A stretch of DNA of 64,000 nt, taken from NCBI RefSeq assembly GCF_001421515.1, contig NZ_LMKM01000034.1, positions 62,001 through 126,000 of the forward strand. Direction: 5' to 3'. Origin of the DNA: Pedobacter sp. Leaf216. GTDB lineage: Bacteria; Bacteroidota; Bacteroidia; Sphingobacteriales; Sphingobacteriaceae. Of the stretch, positions 1 to 7,962 are shown piece by piece. Position 1 is the first letter of the stretch. The number at the start of each line of letters is the position of its first letter. A model generated the notes under the pieces. It was not told the DNA's origin. It saw only the letters and a program-made list of their open reading frames with translations, and made no database searches. The translations under genes were made by a program, and so were the position numbers.

Positions 1-1081
1 TGGAAGGACTAATATCAGTAAGCTTTTTTAATTTGTTTTCGCTGGCGGTATATAAATAATAAGATCCCGGATTTTTATCGGTAAATGTTCTTACCACAAA
101 AAACTTATCCATCTTATCCTTATCCATAATTTTCCATTCTGTGCCTGGCAGAAGTTGATTTATTTTCGAATAAGTAAGCCTGGTACTGTCATCCAGGTAA
201 TACTTTTCCTTTTTCCAGGTTTCGCAGGTTACAAAAAGCATTTTCCTTTGTGGACGGGAATATTTAGCATCAACTACATTTAGGGTATCATTGGCAAAAA
301 GAACCTGTTTTTCCTTCCCGGTTTTTAAATCGAGTGCAACCAGTGCATTCTTATCGCGGTTAACATTGGAAATGGCATAAAGTATATTCGGTTGATCCTC
401 TGAAAACGCGATGGGCTGTAAAGTGGTTTCAAAATTATTGGTAATAACAGGCGCAAAGGGCTGGTTTTCGTTTTCGCGGTACATCAGCGTTTCATTTACA
501 CCATCGCTTGCAACAGCAATTTTTAACACTCCCCTGTTATCCGTCATCCATTCGGTAATATTTCCTGGATTTTTTGCTGCAATATCCATCTTACCATTCC
601 GCACGTTGAGGCGATAAACATCAAAAACGGTCGAATCACGTTTATTAGAGGCCACAATAATGTATTTATCATCAATAAGCTGATCTTCAATAACCCTTAA
701 ACGGCTTTTTTCATTAGCACTTAACTGCACCTGTTTGCTGCCATCTTTATTGATCACAAAAATATCCGACTTACGTTCTTTAGATTCATCTTCGGTATAA
801 TAAATGAGTTCGTTATTGCTTGTCCAGAAATGAAAACTGATACTTTTTCCGTTTAAATGAGTAAGCTGCACACTGTTTCCGGTTGCCAGGTCTTCAACAA
901 AAAGATCGAGTTTTTTATCCTGAAGTTTTAGGTAAGAAAGGCTTTTGCCATCTGGCGAGATGCGGTAATAGGCTTTATCCTGCGTTTTAAAAAAATCATC
1001 TACAGGAATAATCTCATTATTGGAACCTTTACAAGCCCAGATCAATGCAACCATTAACAATAGAAAAACTCTTTTAAGCAT
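1..1081 (-). CDS. S9 family peptidase, N-terminal part (runs off left edge)
   Basis: The reading frame starts at 1081 on the minus strand and is open to the left edge, so only about 360 N-terminal residues are visible. They begin with a lipoprotein-type signal (MLKRVFLLLMVALIWACKG, Cys at about 17). The rest has beta-propeller character, with repeated stretches such as ISPDGKSLSYL, FWTSNNELIYYTEDE and FVINKDGSKQVQLS. This is the usual N-terminal propeller of dipeptidyl-peptidase and acylaminoacyl-peptidase type S9 serine peptidases, which filter peptides to a C-terminal alpha/beta hydrolase. That catalytic domain would lie outside the window, so the peptidase call is inferred from the propeller and could be wrong if the gene encodes only a TolB-like propeller. 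It is divergent from the TPR gene at 1310. Confidence 0.7.
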   Translation of the reverse strand, partial: MLKRVFLLLMVALIWACKGSNNEIIPVDDFFKTQDKAYYRISPDGKSLSYLKLQDKKLDLFVEDLATGNSVQLTHLNGKSISFHFWTSNNELIYYTEDESKERKSDIFVINKDGSKQVQLSANEKSRLRVIEDQLIDDKYIIVASNKRDSTVFDVYRLNVRNGKMDIAAKNPGNITEWMTDNRGVLKIAVASDGVNETLMYRENENQPFAPVITNNFETTLQPIAFSEDQPNILYAISNVNRDKNALVALDLKTGKEKQVLFANDTLNVVDAKYSRPQRKMLFVTCETWKKEKYYLDDSTRLTYSKINQLLPGTEWKIMDKDKMDKFFVVRTFTDKNPGSYYLYTASENKLKKLTDISPS

Positions 1082-1309
1082 AAATAAATCCTTTACGGGA
1101 CGACAAAAATAAGTATCATAACAACTTAACTGCGATTTACACCAACAATGTTACTTATGCATACAATAATAAGTTGTGGGTCAATTTAGTATTTATAAAA
1201 TACCTACAAAATAAAATACAGGTAACATTTAAAATACGTTTAATATCAATTGGTGCTTTAGCTAAAGATGTATTAAAATGTTACATTTAAAACTTATAAT
1301 TTAGGGTTT

Positions 1310-3133
1310 ATGAACCGTTTGCTTTTCATCCTATTCTTATTGTTAACACTTGGGGCAAATGCACAGATTTTCCGTCCCAAACAACAGGTTGCACCCGATG
1401 AAAGTACTTTAGCCATTCAATACTATCAGGATGGAGATTATGAAAAAGCGGTTGTTCTACTCGAAAAATTATATGCCATTCCAAATAATGAAGCTTATTT
1501 TGATATTTATTTCAATACGCTAGTAAAATTGAAGCGTTATGATGTGGCCGAAAAACTCGTAAAAAAAGAGATTAAAAAAAATCAGCAGAGTGAACTTTAT
1601 CCCATAGCATTGGGCAAGCTTTACCAAGAAAAGGGAGATGTACAAGCGGCAAATAAAATTTTTACCGAAGTAATTGGCAAGCTTACCAAAGATGAGTTTA
1701 AGATCAGGAATTTAGCCAATAGCTTTTACCGTTTTGAAAATTATGATTTTGCCATCCAAACCTTTAAACAGGGCAGAAAACTGATGGGAAATGATCAGCT
1801 TTTTACTTTTGAGCTGCTGAATATTTATCGTTTTAAAAAGGATAAGCCCATGCTCATGCAGGAATATCTTGATGCATTGAGCACCATGCCGCAGCTTTTA
1901 CCACAGGCAGAAGCTGTTCTTTCTTCTATTTTTGAAGATAAAAATGATTATCAGACTTTCCAGTCGGCGATTTTAAAAAAAATCCAGAAAGAGCCGGATG
2001 CCGAAATTTATATTCAGCTCCTTACATGGAATTACATTCAGCAACAGGAATTTGATATGGCACTTCGCCAGTTGATTGCTTTTGATAAACGCACAAAAGC
2101 TGACGGTGGTACATTATTTAATGCCATTTATACTTTTGTTGATAATGGTGCTTATGAAACAGCCATTAAAGCTTATGATTACCTGTTAACGAAAGGAAAG
2201 GATAGCCAATATTATCTGCCATCGAAAATTGAAATGCTAAATACCAGGTACAACCTGCGCACAAATGGGAAATATACCGTGGCCGATCTTGACCTGCTTG
2301 CAAAAGATTACCAGGCTTTATTAGATGAGAGTGGGAAGAACAGGAACACCCTTTTTGCGATTAAAAAACTGGCCAACCTGCAAGCATATTATTTAAACCA
2401 ACCCGTCAAGGCAGAGAAAGAACTGGAAGAAGCAATAAAAATGCCCGGGATAAATGATCAGGAACTTGGCCAGTTGAAATTGGATCTTGGCGACATTTAC
2501 ATTTTAACCAACCAGCCCTGGGAAGCCTTTTTGGTATACGAACAAGTAAGTAAACAGTTTGAAGGACAAACGGTAGGCAATGAAGCACGTTTTAGAAGTG
2601 CAAAGCTTTCATTTTATCAAGGTAATTTTGAATATAGCAATGGCCAATGCCTGGTTTTAAAAGCCGCTACCTCGCAACTGATTGCAAATGATGCCCTGAA
2701 CCTGAGTTTATTGATTAACGATAACATTCAAACACCTGCGGATAGCAATGCACTAAAAATGTACGCCGATGCAGAAATGCTTTTATTCAGGAACCTGCCT
2801 GAGCGGGCGGTAAAAAAAATGGATAGCATTGCAATTGCTTATCCTCAGAACAGTTTGGCTGATGCCATTTTAATGAGCAAAGCAAGGATTTTTATTAAGG
2901 CAAATGATTTTCAAAAAGCAGCCGACATCCTAAAAAAAGTTACTGAAGATTTTAAAGACGGCATTTGGACGGATGATGCACTTTTTACGCTGGGCGATAT
3001 TTACGAAAAGAAACTTAACGATGTTGCTCAGGCAAAAATCTATTTTCAGAAACTGATCACTGATTATCCGGGAAGCATGTTTAGCGCAGAAGCCAGAAAA
3101 AGATTTAGAAATTTACGCGGTGATGGGGTATAG
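1310..3133 (+). CDS. exported tetratricopeptide-repeat protein
   Basis: A 607-residue protein with a clean Sec signal peptide (MNRLLFILFLLLTLGANAQ). Helical TPR-like units follow, for example YYQDGDYEKAVVLLEKLY near residue 40, ALGKLYQEKGDVQAANKIF near 105, and near the C-terminus DALFTLGDIYEKKLNDVAQ and AKIYFQKLITDYPGSMFSAE. The last units resemble the TPRs of outer-membrane-associated scaffolds such as YbgF/BamD-like proteins. No catalytic motif is visible. TPR proteins of this kind act as periplasmic protein-protein adaptors, but the partner cannot be told here. It is transcribed alone; a short hairpin-like stretch follows its stop. Confidence 0.8.
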   Translation: MNRLLFILFLLLTLGANAQIFRPKQQVAPDESTLAIQYYQDGDYEKAVVLLEKLYAIPNNEAYFDIYFNTLVKLKRYDVAEKLVKKEIKKNQQSELYPIALGKLYQEKGDVQAANKIFTEVIGKLTKDEFKIRNLANSFYRFENYDFAIQTFKQGRKLMGNDQLFTFELLNIYRFKKDKPMLMQEYLDALSTMPQLLPQAEAVLSSIFEDKNDYQTFQSAILKKIQKEPDAEIYIQLLTWNYIQQQEFDMALRQLIAFDKRTKADGGTLFNAIYTFVDNGAYETAIKAYDYLLTKGKDSQYYLPSKIEMLNTRYNLRTNGKYTVADLDLLAKDYQALLDESGKNRNTLFAIKKLANLQAYYLNQPVKAEKELEEAIKMPGINDQELGQLKLDLGDIYILTNQPWEAFLVYEQVSKQFEGQTVGNEARFRSAKLSFYQGNFEYSNGQCLVLKAATSQLIANDALNLSLLINDNIQTPADSNALKMYADAEMLLFRNLPERAVKKMDSIAIAYPQNSLADAILMSKARIFIKANDFQKAADILKKVTEDFKDGIWTDDALFTLGDIYEKKLNDVAQAKIYFQKLITDYPGSMFSAEARKRFRNLRGDGV

Positions 3134-3229
3134 TGCCTTGGTTCATTAGCCACTAGTTGATTGGTGGTTTTTATGCGGCTAATTGTTTATAACAAATTAA
3201 ATTACGCCATACGCCCACCGCAAAACTAA

Positions 3230-3786
3230 TTACTTCCTCCAATCCCAAACTACAACATTCCATTCTACTTCGCTATTATCGGTATAGGTATGAATTACTT
3301 TAAATCCGATGCGTTTGTGGGCATTCATCGATCGTAAATTTATGCTGGCAATTTCAGTTATCGCAAAATCGTATTTTGGCTTAAAATAATCTTTGTAAGC
3401 GTTATAACATTGATCAAATAATCCCTTACCCCGGTAGCCCTGCCCTACACAAACCTGGCCAACTACGATATATTGATATGTTGCTACGGATTTTTCCTCA
3501 TATAAAATATGATCAAAGCTTTCGTACATTTCAACCAGTCTCGGGATATCGTTTTTTGATTGTTCCGTCATTCCAAGTACATAAGCAGCAACCAAATCTC
3601 CATCTTTTGCAATGATATTAGGCTCGTATTTATGCATTTTCTCCAGATCATCAATTGAATGCGAAACGGTAACAAAACCTTGTTCCTTTATTTGATCAGC
3701 GTTAAATCTTGTTTTAGATTTTGTTTTTGAAGTTTAAGAATTCCTTCAAGGTCATTTATTGTGGATGATGTGGTAATGGTTATCAT
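3230..3786 (-). pseudogene. GNAT family N-acetyltransferase, frameshifted
   Basis: An intact-looking start at 3786 (MITITTSSTINDLEGILKL) runs 32 codons and hits a stop near 3690. The next frame, joined near 3700 at codons for DQIKEQGFVTVSHSIDD, continues without a gap into the GNAT core (residues VCVGQGYRGKGLFDQCY carry the acetyl-CoA loop Q-x-x-G-x-G) and ends at 3230. Adding one base near 3700 restores a protein of about 185 residues, the normal length for this family. The gene is therefore most likely inactivated by a 1-nt deletion, or it holds an assembly error. The downstream part alone has an ATG (3637) and could be translated, but it would lack the first strand and helices of the fold. 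Confidence 0.75.
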
Positions 3787-3803
3787 TTAGATACAAATGT
3801 TAA

Positions 3804-4067
3804 CTATGCATCTAATGCGATAATAGTTAGTGTTAACAACAAAATGAAGCAGATTCCGGCCAAAATTAATATCCTGGCACCATGTTGCCGATCAGATAGC
3901 GAATAAGAGAAAACTTTTTCTCCGGTACTTACCGTCCTTTTCTTTTTCATCAGATCCCAGCCAATAACAAGGCCAAGAATCCCACCAAAAATTGCCGTTA
4001 GGTAACCTGTGTAAATGTAATTTCGCGTCGAATTATCAATTTTTTGAGAGTCGTTACTTCGTATCAT
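3804..4067 (-). CDS. small two-helix membrane protein of unknown function
   Basis: An 87-residue protein with two hydrophobic segments, about residues 22-41 (YLTAIFGGILGLVIGW) and 64-85 (ARILILAGICFILLLTLTII). A basic, Ser/Tyr-containing loop lies between them (KKKRTVSTGEKVFSYS). This spacing predicts a hairpin in the inner membrane with a cytoplasmic loop. I do not recognise the family. It lies between the broken GNAT gene and the divergent DUF4286 gene, and its start codon is the only ATG that leaves both helices intact. Confidence 0.6.
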   Translation of the reverse strand: MIRSNDSQKIDNSTRNYIYTGYLTAIFGGILGLVIGWDLMKKKRTVSTGEKVFSYSLSDRQHGARILILAGICFILLLTLTIIALDA

Positions 4068-4160
4068 GCTTCAACAATAGGGCCTGCAAATTTAGTTGAT
4101 TATTAGCACTTAAAAGAATAAAAACAGCTAACATTGATTTTTTAACGGTTATTTATTAAT

Positions 4161-4168
4161 TATCTTTG
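4161..4168 (+). promoter_or_regulatory. -7 promoter element TATCTTTG for DUF4286 gene
   Basis: TATCTTTG fits the Bacteroidota primary sigma -7 consensus TAnnTTTG. It ends only 3 nt before the ATG at 4172, so the mRNA would be nearly or fully leaderless. No well-spaced -33 TTG is obvious; the nearest is at 4134-4136, 24 nt upstream. Confidence 0.5.
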
Positions 4169-4171
4169 CAT

Positions 4172-4483
4172 ATGTTTTTATATAATGTTACGCTGATACT
4201 TGATGAAGCAGCTGCTGAAGATTGGTTACAATGGATGCAGGATATTCATATCCCGAAGGTTATGGCTACAGAATTATTTGTTTCTCACCGTTTATTAAAG
4301 GTGGTAGATTCACCAAACGAAGGGGTAACGTATTGTGCACAATACGTTGCAGAAACACTTGATAATTACAACCAATACCAAGAAATATTTGCTCCTGCTT
4401 TGCAGGCAGAGTTAAACGAAAGATACAAAAACCAATTTGTAGCTTATCGTACCTTGATGGAATTTGTACCTCCAACCTCCTAA
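4172..4483 (+). CDS. DUF4286 family protein
   Basis: A 103-residue soluble protein beginning MFLYNVTLILDEAAAEDWL and containing WLQWMQDIHIPKVMATE. The pattern matches the small DUF4286 family, a ferredoxin-like alpha/beta fold common in Bacteroidota with no assigned function. The start at 4172 (ATG) is preferred over a TTG two codons upstream because the TATCTTTG promoter box ends just before it. It is a single-gene unit, convergent with the MazG-like gene. The family call is from recall of the sequence pattern. Confidence 0.75.
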   Translation: MFLYNVTLILDEAAAEDWLQWMQDIHIPKVMATELFVSHRLLKVVDSPNEGVTYCAQYVAETLDNYNQYQEIFAPALQAELNERYKNQFVAYRTLMEFVPPTS

Positions 4484-4524
4484 AAGGGCCTCAACCACAA
4501 AAATATAAAGTCACCTTAGGTAAT

Positions 4525-4854
4525 TTAGGGGTTTATCTTCTTGTTATTCTTATGCCGGTCAGCATCGCGGATACTTTTTTTCTCTAAATTTTTTTCCAGC
4601 GCATCCGTTAAATTGATACCGGTTTGGTTGGCCAAACAGATTAGAACAAACATTACATCGGCCATTTCATCGGCAAGGTTCACTTCTTCATCACTTTTCT
4701 TAAAAGATTGTTCGCCATATTTCCGGGCCATAATGCGGGCTACTTCCCCAACTTCTTCCATAAGGATTGCGGTATTGGTAAGTTCGTTAAAATAACGGAT
4801 TCCTGTGGTTTTAATCCAACGGTCTACCGTTTCCTGTGCTTCGTTAATGGTCAT
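4525..4854 (-). CDS. MazG-like nucleotide pyrophosphohydrolase
   Basis: 109 residues with the all-alpha NTP-PPase signature. The Mg-binding acidic residues are EEVGEVARI (about 33-41) and, after a Glu/Asp-rich stretch, ADEMADVMFVLICLAN (about 61-76), the E-x-x-E ... E-x-x-D arrangement of single-domain MazG proteins. These enzymes split NTPs or dNTPs to NMP and pyrophosphate and act as house-cleaning enzymes. Its start codon at 4854 overlaps the 3' end of the glycosyltransferase gene by 11 nt. With dtd upstream, this suggests a co-transcribed trio dtd-GT39-mazG. Confidence 0.85.
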   Translation of the reverse strand: MTINEAQETVDRWIKTTGIRYFNELTNTAILMEEVGEVARIMARKYGEQSFKKSDEEVNLADEMADVMFVLICLANQTGINLTDALEKNLEKKSIRDADRHKNNKKINP

Positions 4855-6406
4855 TTTTTTCTTCCTCTATTTCTGATTTTATAATACTGCTAACTTCGGG
4901 TTTAGCACCTTCAAGCAAAAACACACCTGCCCCTTTTTCACGTGCATAAGGTGTTTTTATTTCCCCAATTTTCGTAATCCTGGCAAAATAAGGCTGCTCC
5001 CGCTTACGTTGCGGATCTTCATCTTTCCACCAGGTGATCATAATTAAATCTTTGATCGGTTTATCCATTTTAAACCAGTACAGGTAATCTGCATTGTATG
5101 ATACCGCATTGATGTTTTTATATTTTGAATAATAATTGATTGCGCCGGCCTGTCCATAATTATCGGCACGTACCAATACGGTAGATTTATCTTTAACTTT
5201 TCCGTAAGCAATATCAACAAGTGCGGCCAGTTCTTTCCAGCCTTGCATATCGGCAAAATCCTGAGGCAGATCGTGCTGTAAACCATCTTCCCAACGCAAC
5301 ATGCCAATTTTGGCAAATTTACCGTGTTGGGCTATAATCTGTTGTGGGCTTAATACCGGATAAGCGAATTTCATGGTGAGGCTAAACAGTATAATGGGTA
5401 AAACGACAATTAATGCTTTAAGATATTTTTTCCAGCCATTGTTAAAAATATAACTGAAACAAGTACAGCCAGCCGCAATAATTACAGGATACAATCCCGC
5501 AGCATAATACCCTTTTGCCCTAAACCAAGTAAACAAGAAAATTGAAATTATAAAGCTAAAAATTATCCACCGGTAAGCAGCAAAGGGTTTATAAAACAAT
5601 AGCGCAATTATTCCGCCTAAAACAATAAAAATAACATTGAAATAGTAGAGTAACTGCTCTTTCAAAAAATCAATCCGGTTAATTTTATCCAATTGGGTTG
5701 CCGCCAATTCTTTCATGTGTCCCACAACCGGAAAATGATGTGAATATTGCCAAATAATATTGGGTAGCATTATTAGTAAAGCCAGCACAGTAGCCAAATA
5801 GAGGTTTTTATTGCTGAAAACCTGCCTTTGTTTCGAAATTAACAAAGCGGGAATTAAACCTGCAACTAAAAATAGAATACTATATTTATTTAAAAAGCCA
5901 AGCCCAAGTGCAATACCTGTAAAATAGAGGAATTTGTTTTCTTTTGTATTAAAAAACCTGATTAAAAAGTAATAAACAGCCGTCCAGCTTAAAATATCGA
6001 ACGCATTTGGTTGAAAAAGTAAATCTAACCGTCCAATTGCACTGCATATTAAAGCAATTGCTAGCGACACTTTCGCATATAAATTACCGTTTAGCGCATC
6101 TACAATTTTCCAGCTGAATACCAGGGTCGCCGCTCCGATACAGGCAGAAACCAAACGGACGGCCACCTCGCTCCCACCCAAAAATTTAATAATCAACGCA
6201 AATATGGAGGTTACCGGAGGTACACTCTGAAAACCCCAAGCCAAATGATTTGCCTGATCTAAATGCAAAAACTCATCGCGATGCAAACTGTACGCCGCAT
6301 TAACAAGGAGAAAGGGTAAAACCAGTTTTAAAATAACAAATAACACAAGTACACCTAAATCCAAAGCGTTGGATTTTAACTTTCCAAAATTCATATTATT
6401 TTTCAT
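4844..6406 (-). CDS. ArnT/PMT-like family 39 glycosyltransferase (membrane)
   Basis: About 520 residues with around ten hydrophobic segments in the first 370 residues and a C-terminal periplasmic-type domain. The first periplasmic loop carries HRDEFLHLDQ; the Asp-Glu pair is the usual acidic catalytic motif of GT-C enzymes of the PMT/ArnT class, which move a sugar from a lipid-phosphate donor to a lipid or protein acceptor on the outer face of the inner membrane. Longer reading frames upstream would run into dtd, so I take the start at 6406 (MKNNMNFGKL); 6394 is an alternative. The substrate cannot be deduced. Tight packing with dtd and the MazG gene says little about function. Confidence 0.8.
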   Translation of the reverse strand: MKNNMNFGKLKSNALDLGVLVLFVILKLVLPFLLVNAAYSLHRDEFLHLDQANHLAWGFQSVPPVTSIFALIIKFLGGSEVAVRLVSACIGAATLVFSWKIVDALNGNLYAKVSLAIALICSAIGRLDLLFQPNAFDILSWTAVYYFLIRFFNTKENKFLYFTGIALGLGFLNKYSILFLVAGLIPALLISKQRQVFSNKNLYLATVLALLIMLPNIIWQYSHHFPVVGHMKELAATQLDKINRIDFLKEQLLYYFNVIFIVLGGIIALLFYKPFAAYRWIIFSFIISIFLFTWFRAKGYYAAGLYPVIIAAGCTCFSYIFNNGWKKYLKALIVVLPIILFSLTMKFAYPVLSPQQIIAQHGKFAKIGMLRWEDGLQHDLPQDFADMQGWKELAALVDIAYGKVKDKSTVLVRADNYGQAGAINYYSKYKNINAVSYNADYLYWFKMDKPIKDLIMITWWKDEDPQRKREQPYFARITKIGEIKTPYAREKGAGVFLLEGAKPEVSSIIKSEIEEEKNDH

Positions 6407-6452
6407 AACTGTATTATCTACTAGCAATTGGGTTGTTAAAATAAATAATGCG

Positions 6453-6905
6453 CTACTCTTTGTTTTTCGTATCAATGATAATTGTAACCGGGCCATCATT
6501 TAGTAACGCAATTTTCATATCTGCACCAAAAACACCTGTTTTAATTTGCTTGCCCAACAAATCAGAAAGTTTTGCGATCATTTTTTCATAAAGTGGAATG
6601 GCCACATCTGGTTTGGCCGCCCTTATAAAACCTGGTCGGTTTCCTTTTTTGGTTGCGGCGAATAATGTAAACTGAGAGATGAGTAAAATATCACCACCTA
6701 CATCGGCAAGGGCCTTATTCATTAATCCGTTTTCATCGCCAAAAACACGCATACCGATAATTTTCTGTGCCAGCCAATCCAGATCTTCCAAGGTATCGGC
6801 ATCTTCAATACCTAATAATACCAAAAACCCGGTTCCAATTGCCCCTGTTATCTGGTCGTTAACCGTGCAACTTGCATGTGTAACTCTTTGTAAAACTGCT
6901 CGCAT
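6453..6905 (-). CDS. dtd: D-aminoacyl-tRNA deacylase
   Basis: 150 residues, the usual length of DTD. Both active-site signatures are present: SQFTL (77-81) and NDGPVT (136-141, the Gly-Pro motif). The enzyme hydrolyses D-amino acids, and also mischarged Gly, from tRNA in the cytoplasm and thereby proofreads chirality. The N-terminus MRAVLQRVTHASCTV is canonical, which fixes the start. It is the first gene of a minus-strand unit that continues into the glycosyltransferase and MazG genes, and it is divergent from the lipoprotein gene at 6937 with only 31 bp between. Confidence 0.95.
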   Translation of the reverse strand: MRAVLQRVTHASCTVNDQITGAIGTGFLVLLGIEDADTLEDLDWLAQKIIGMRVFGDENGLMNKALADVGGDILLISQFTLFAATKKGNRPGFIRAAKPDVAIPLYEKMIAKLSDLLGKQIKTGVFGADMKIALLNDGPVTIIIDTKNKE

Positions 6906-6912
6906 TTTATAC

Positions 6913-6920
6913 TACTTTTG
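6913..6920 (+). promoter_or_regulatory. -7 promoter element TACTTTTG for the 6937 gene
   Basis: TACTTTTG matches TAnnTTTG and ends 16 nt before the ATG at 6937, in the 31-bp divergent gap between dtd and the lipoprotein gene. Confidence 0.5.
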
Positions 6921-6936
6921 CCTCAATAAAATTGAT

Positions 6937-7962
6937 ATGCGCAAGATAAGTATTTTAGTGATTTCTGTATTTCTCATCTTTGGATGTAAGCAAAAATCAA
7001 CAGTGCACCCTACATTTTATTATTGGAAAACAGATTATCATAACAGAAAAGCAGAAACTACCTATCTCGATCATTTTAAAGCACAATCTTTATATGTGCG
7101 GATTATGGATGTAGATTTTAATCCTGATTTACAATTGCCGGTACCCGTTTCGCCAATTAAATTTTCTGATCCGCTACCCAAAACGGTTAATATTATACCT
7201 GTTGTTTTTATTGTTAACAACGTTTTTAATAAGATTGATACGATACAAACTGCTGTAATGGCCGATCGTATTGCAAAATTTGTAGCTGCTAAAGTAAATC
7301 AGGCAGGTAAACAAAACTACCAGGAACTGCAGATTGATTGCGACTGGACAAAAGGCACAAGAAACCGGTATTTCAAATTTCTTGAGCAGTTAAAGGCCAA
7401 TGCGCTGCTAAAAGATAAAAACATTTCGGTTACCCTTCGCCTGCATCAGGTTAAAAATTTGGTATCAAGTGGCGTACCTCCAGTAGAAAAAGCCATTTTA
7501 ATGTGCTACAACATGGGTAATCTGCGTAAGTATGGCGAACAAAATTCGATATTGGATCAGCATGAAATGGATCTTTACCTAAAAGATTTTCTTGAGCATT
7601 ATCCTTTGCCACTTGATGTTGCCCTACCGGTTTTTGAGTGGGCAGTAGTATTTAGGAAAGAGCAGTACGCTGGTATCTCCAAACGGATAGGCAAAACACA
7701 AATTGAAGATAAAAAACTTTTTAAGCAAAGAGGAAATTCCATTTTTTATGATTTATTGGTTGACTATCCAACCGCCGGATTAAAACAGGGAGATGTAGTA
7801 AGATGGGAACAAATTTCTGCGGAAGATTTACTTGTTACCTCCAAATTTTTATCCCGATATTTAACCCCTAAAGACCGGAATCTTGTTTTCTACCATTTAG
7901 ACACCGACCTATTAAAACATTTTACCAATGAAAACCTTCAAAAAATTATCGCTAATTTTTAG
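6937..7962 (+). CDS. lipoprotein of unknown function, possibly TIM-barrel (DUF3142-like)
   Basis: 341 residues starting with a lipoprotein signal (MRKISILVISVFLIFGCKQ, Cys 17). The body has YYWKTDYH near the N-terminus, then QELQIDCDWTKGTRNRYFKF and a later ILMCYNMGNLRKYG. A Q-x-D-x-D strand followed by an R-x-x-Y helix resembles the beta/alpha barrel of DUF3142-type proteins, a glycosidase-like fold; this is a weak similarity from memory. The frame is open further upstream into dtd antisense, but the lipobox and the TACTTTTG box fix the start. The gene overlaps the next one by 35 nt, so the two are translationally coupled and probably work together at the cell envelope. Confidence 0.65.
   Translation: MRKISILVISVFLIFGCKQKSTVHPTFYYWKTDYHNRKAETTYLDHFKAQSLYVRIMDVDFNPDLQLPVPVSPIKFSDPLPKTVNIIPVVFIVNNVFNKIDTIQTAVMADRIAKFVAAKVNQAGKQNYQELQIDCDWTKGTRNRYFKFLEQLKANALLKDKNISVTLRLHQVKNLVSSGVPPVEKAILMCYNMGNLRKYGEQNSILDQHEMDLYLKDFLEHYPLPLDVALPVFEWAVVFRKEQYAGISKRIGKTQIEDKKLFKQRGNSIFYDLLVDYPTAGLKQGDVVRWEQISAEDLLVTSKFLSRYLTPKDRNLVFYHLDTDLLKHFTNENLQKIIANF

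Noticed and set aside
6679..6936. Upstream extension of the 6937 lipoprotein frame across dtd antisense
   Set aside because: The lipoprotein signal and the TACTTTTG box both place the start at 6937; the extension is antisense to conserved dtd sequence.
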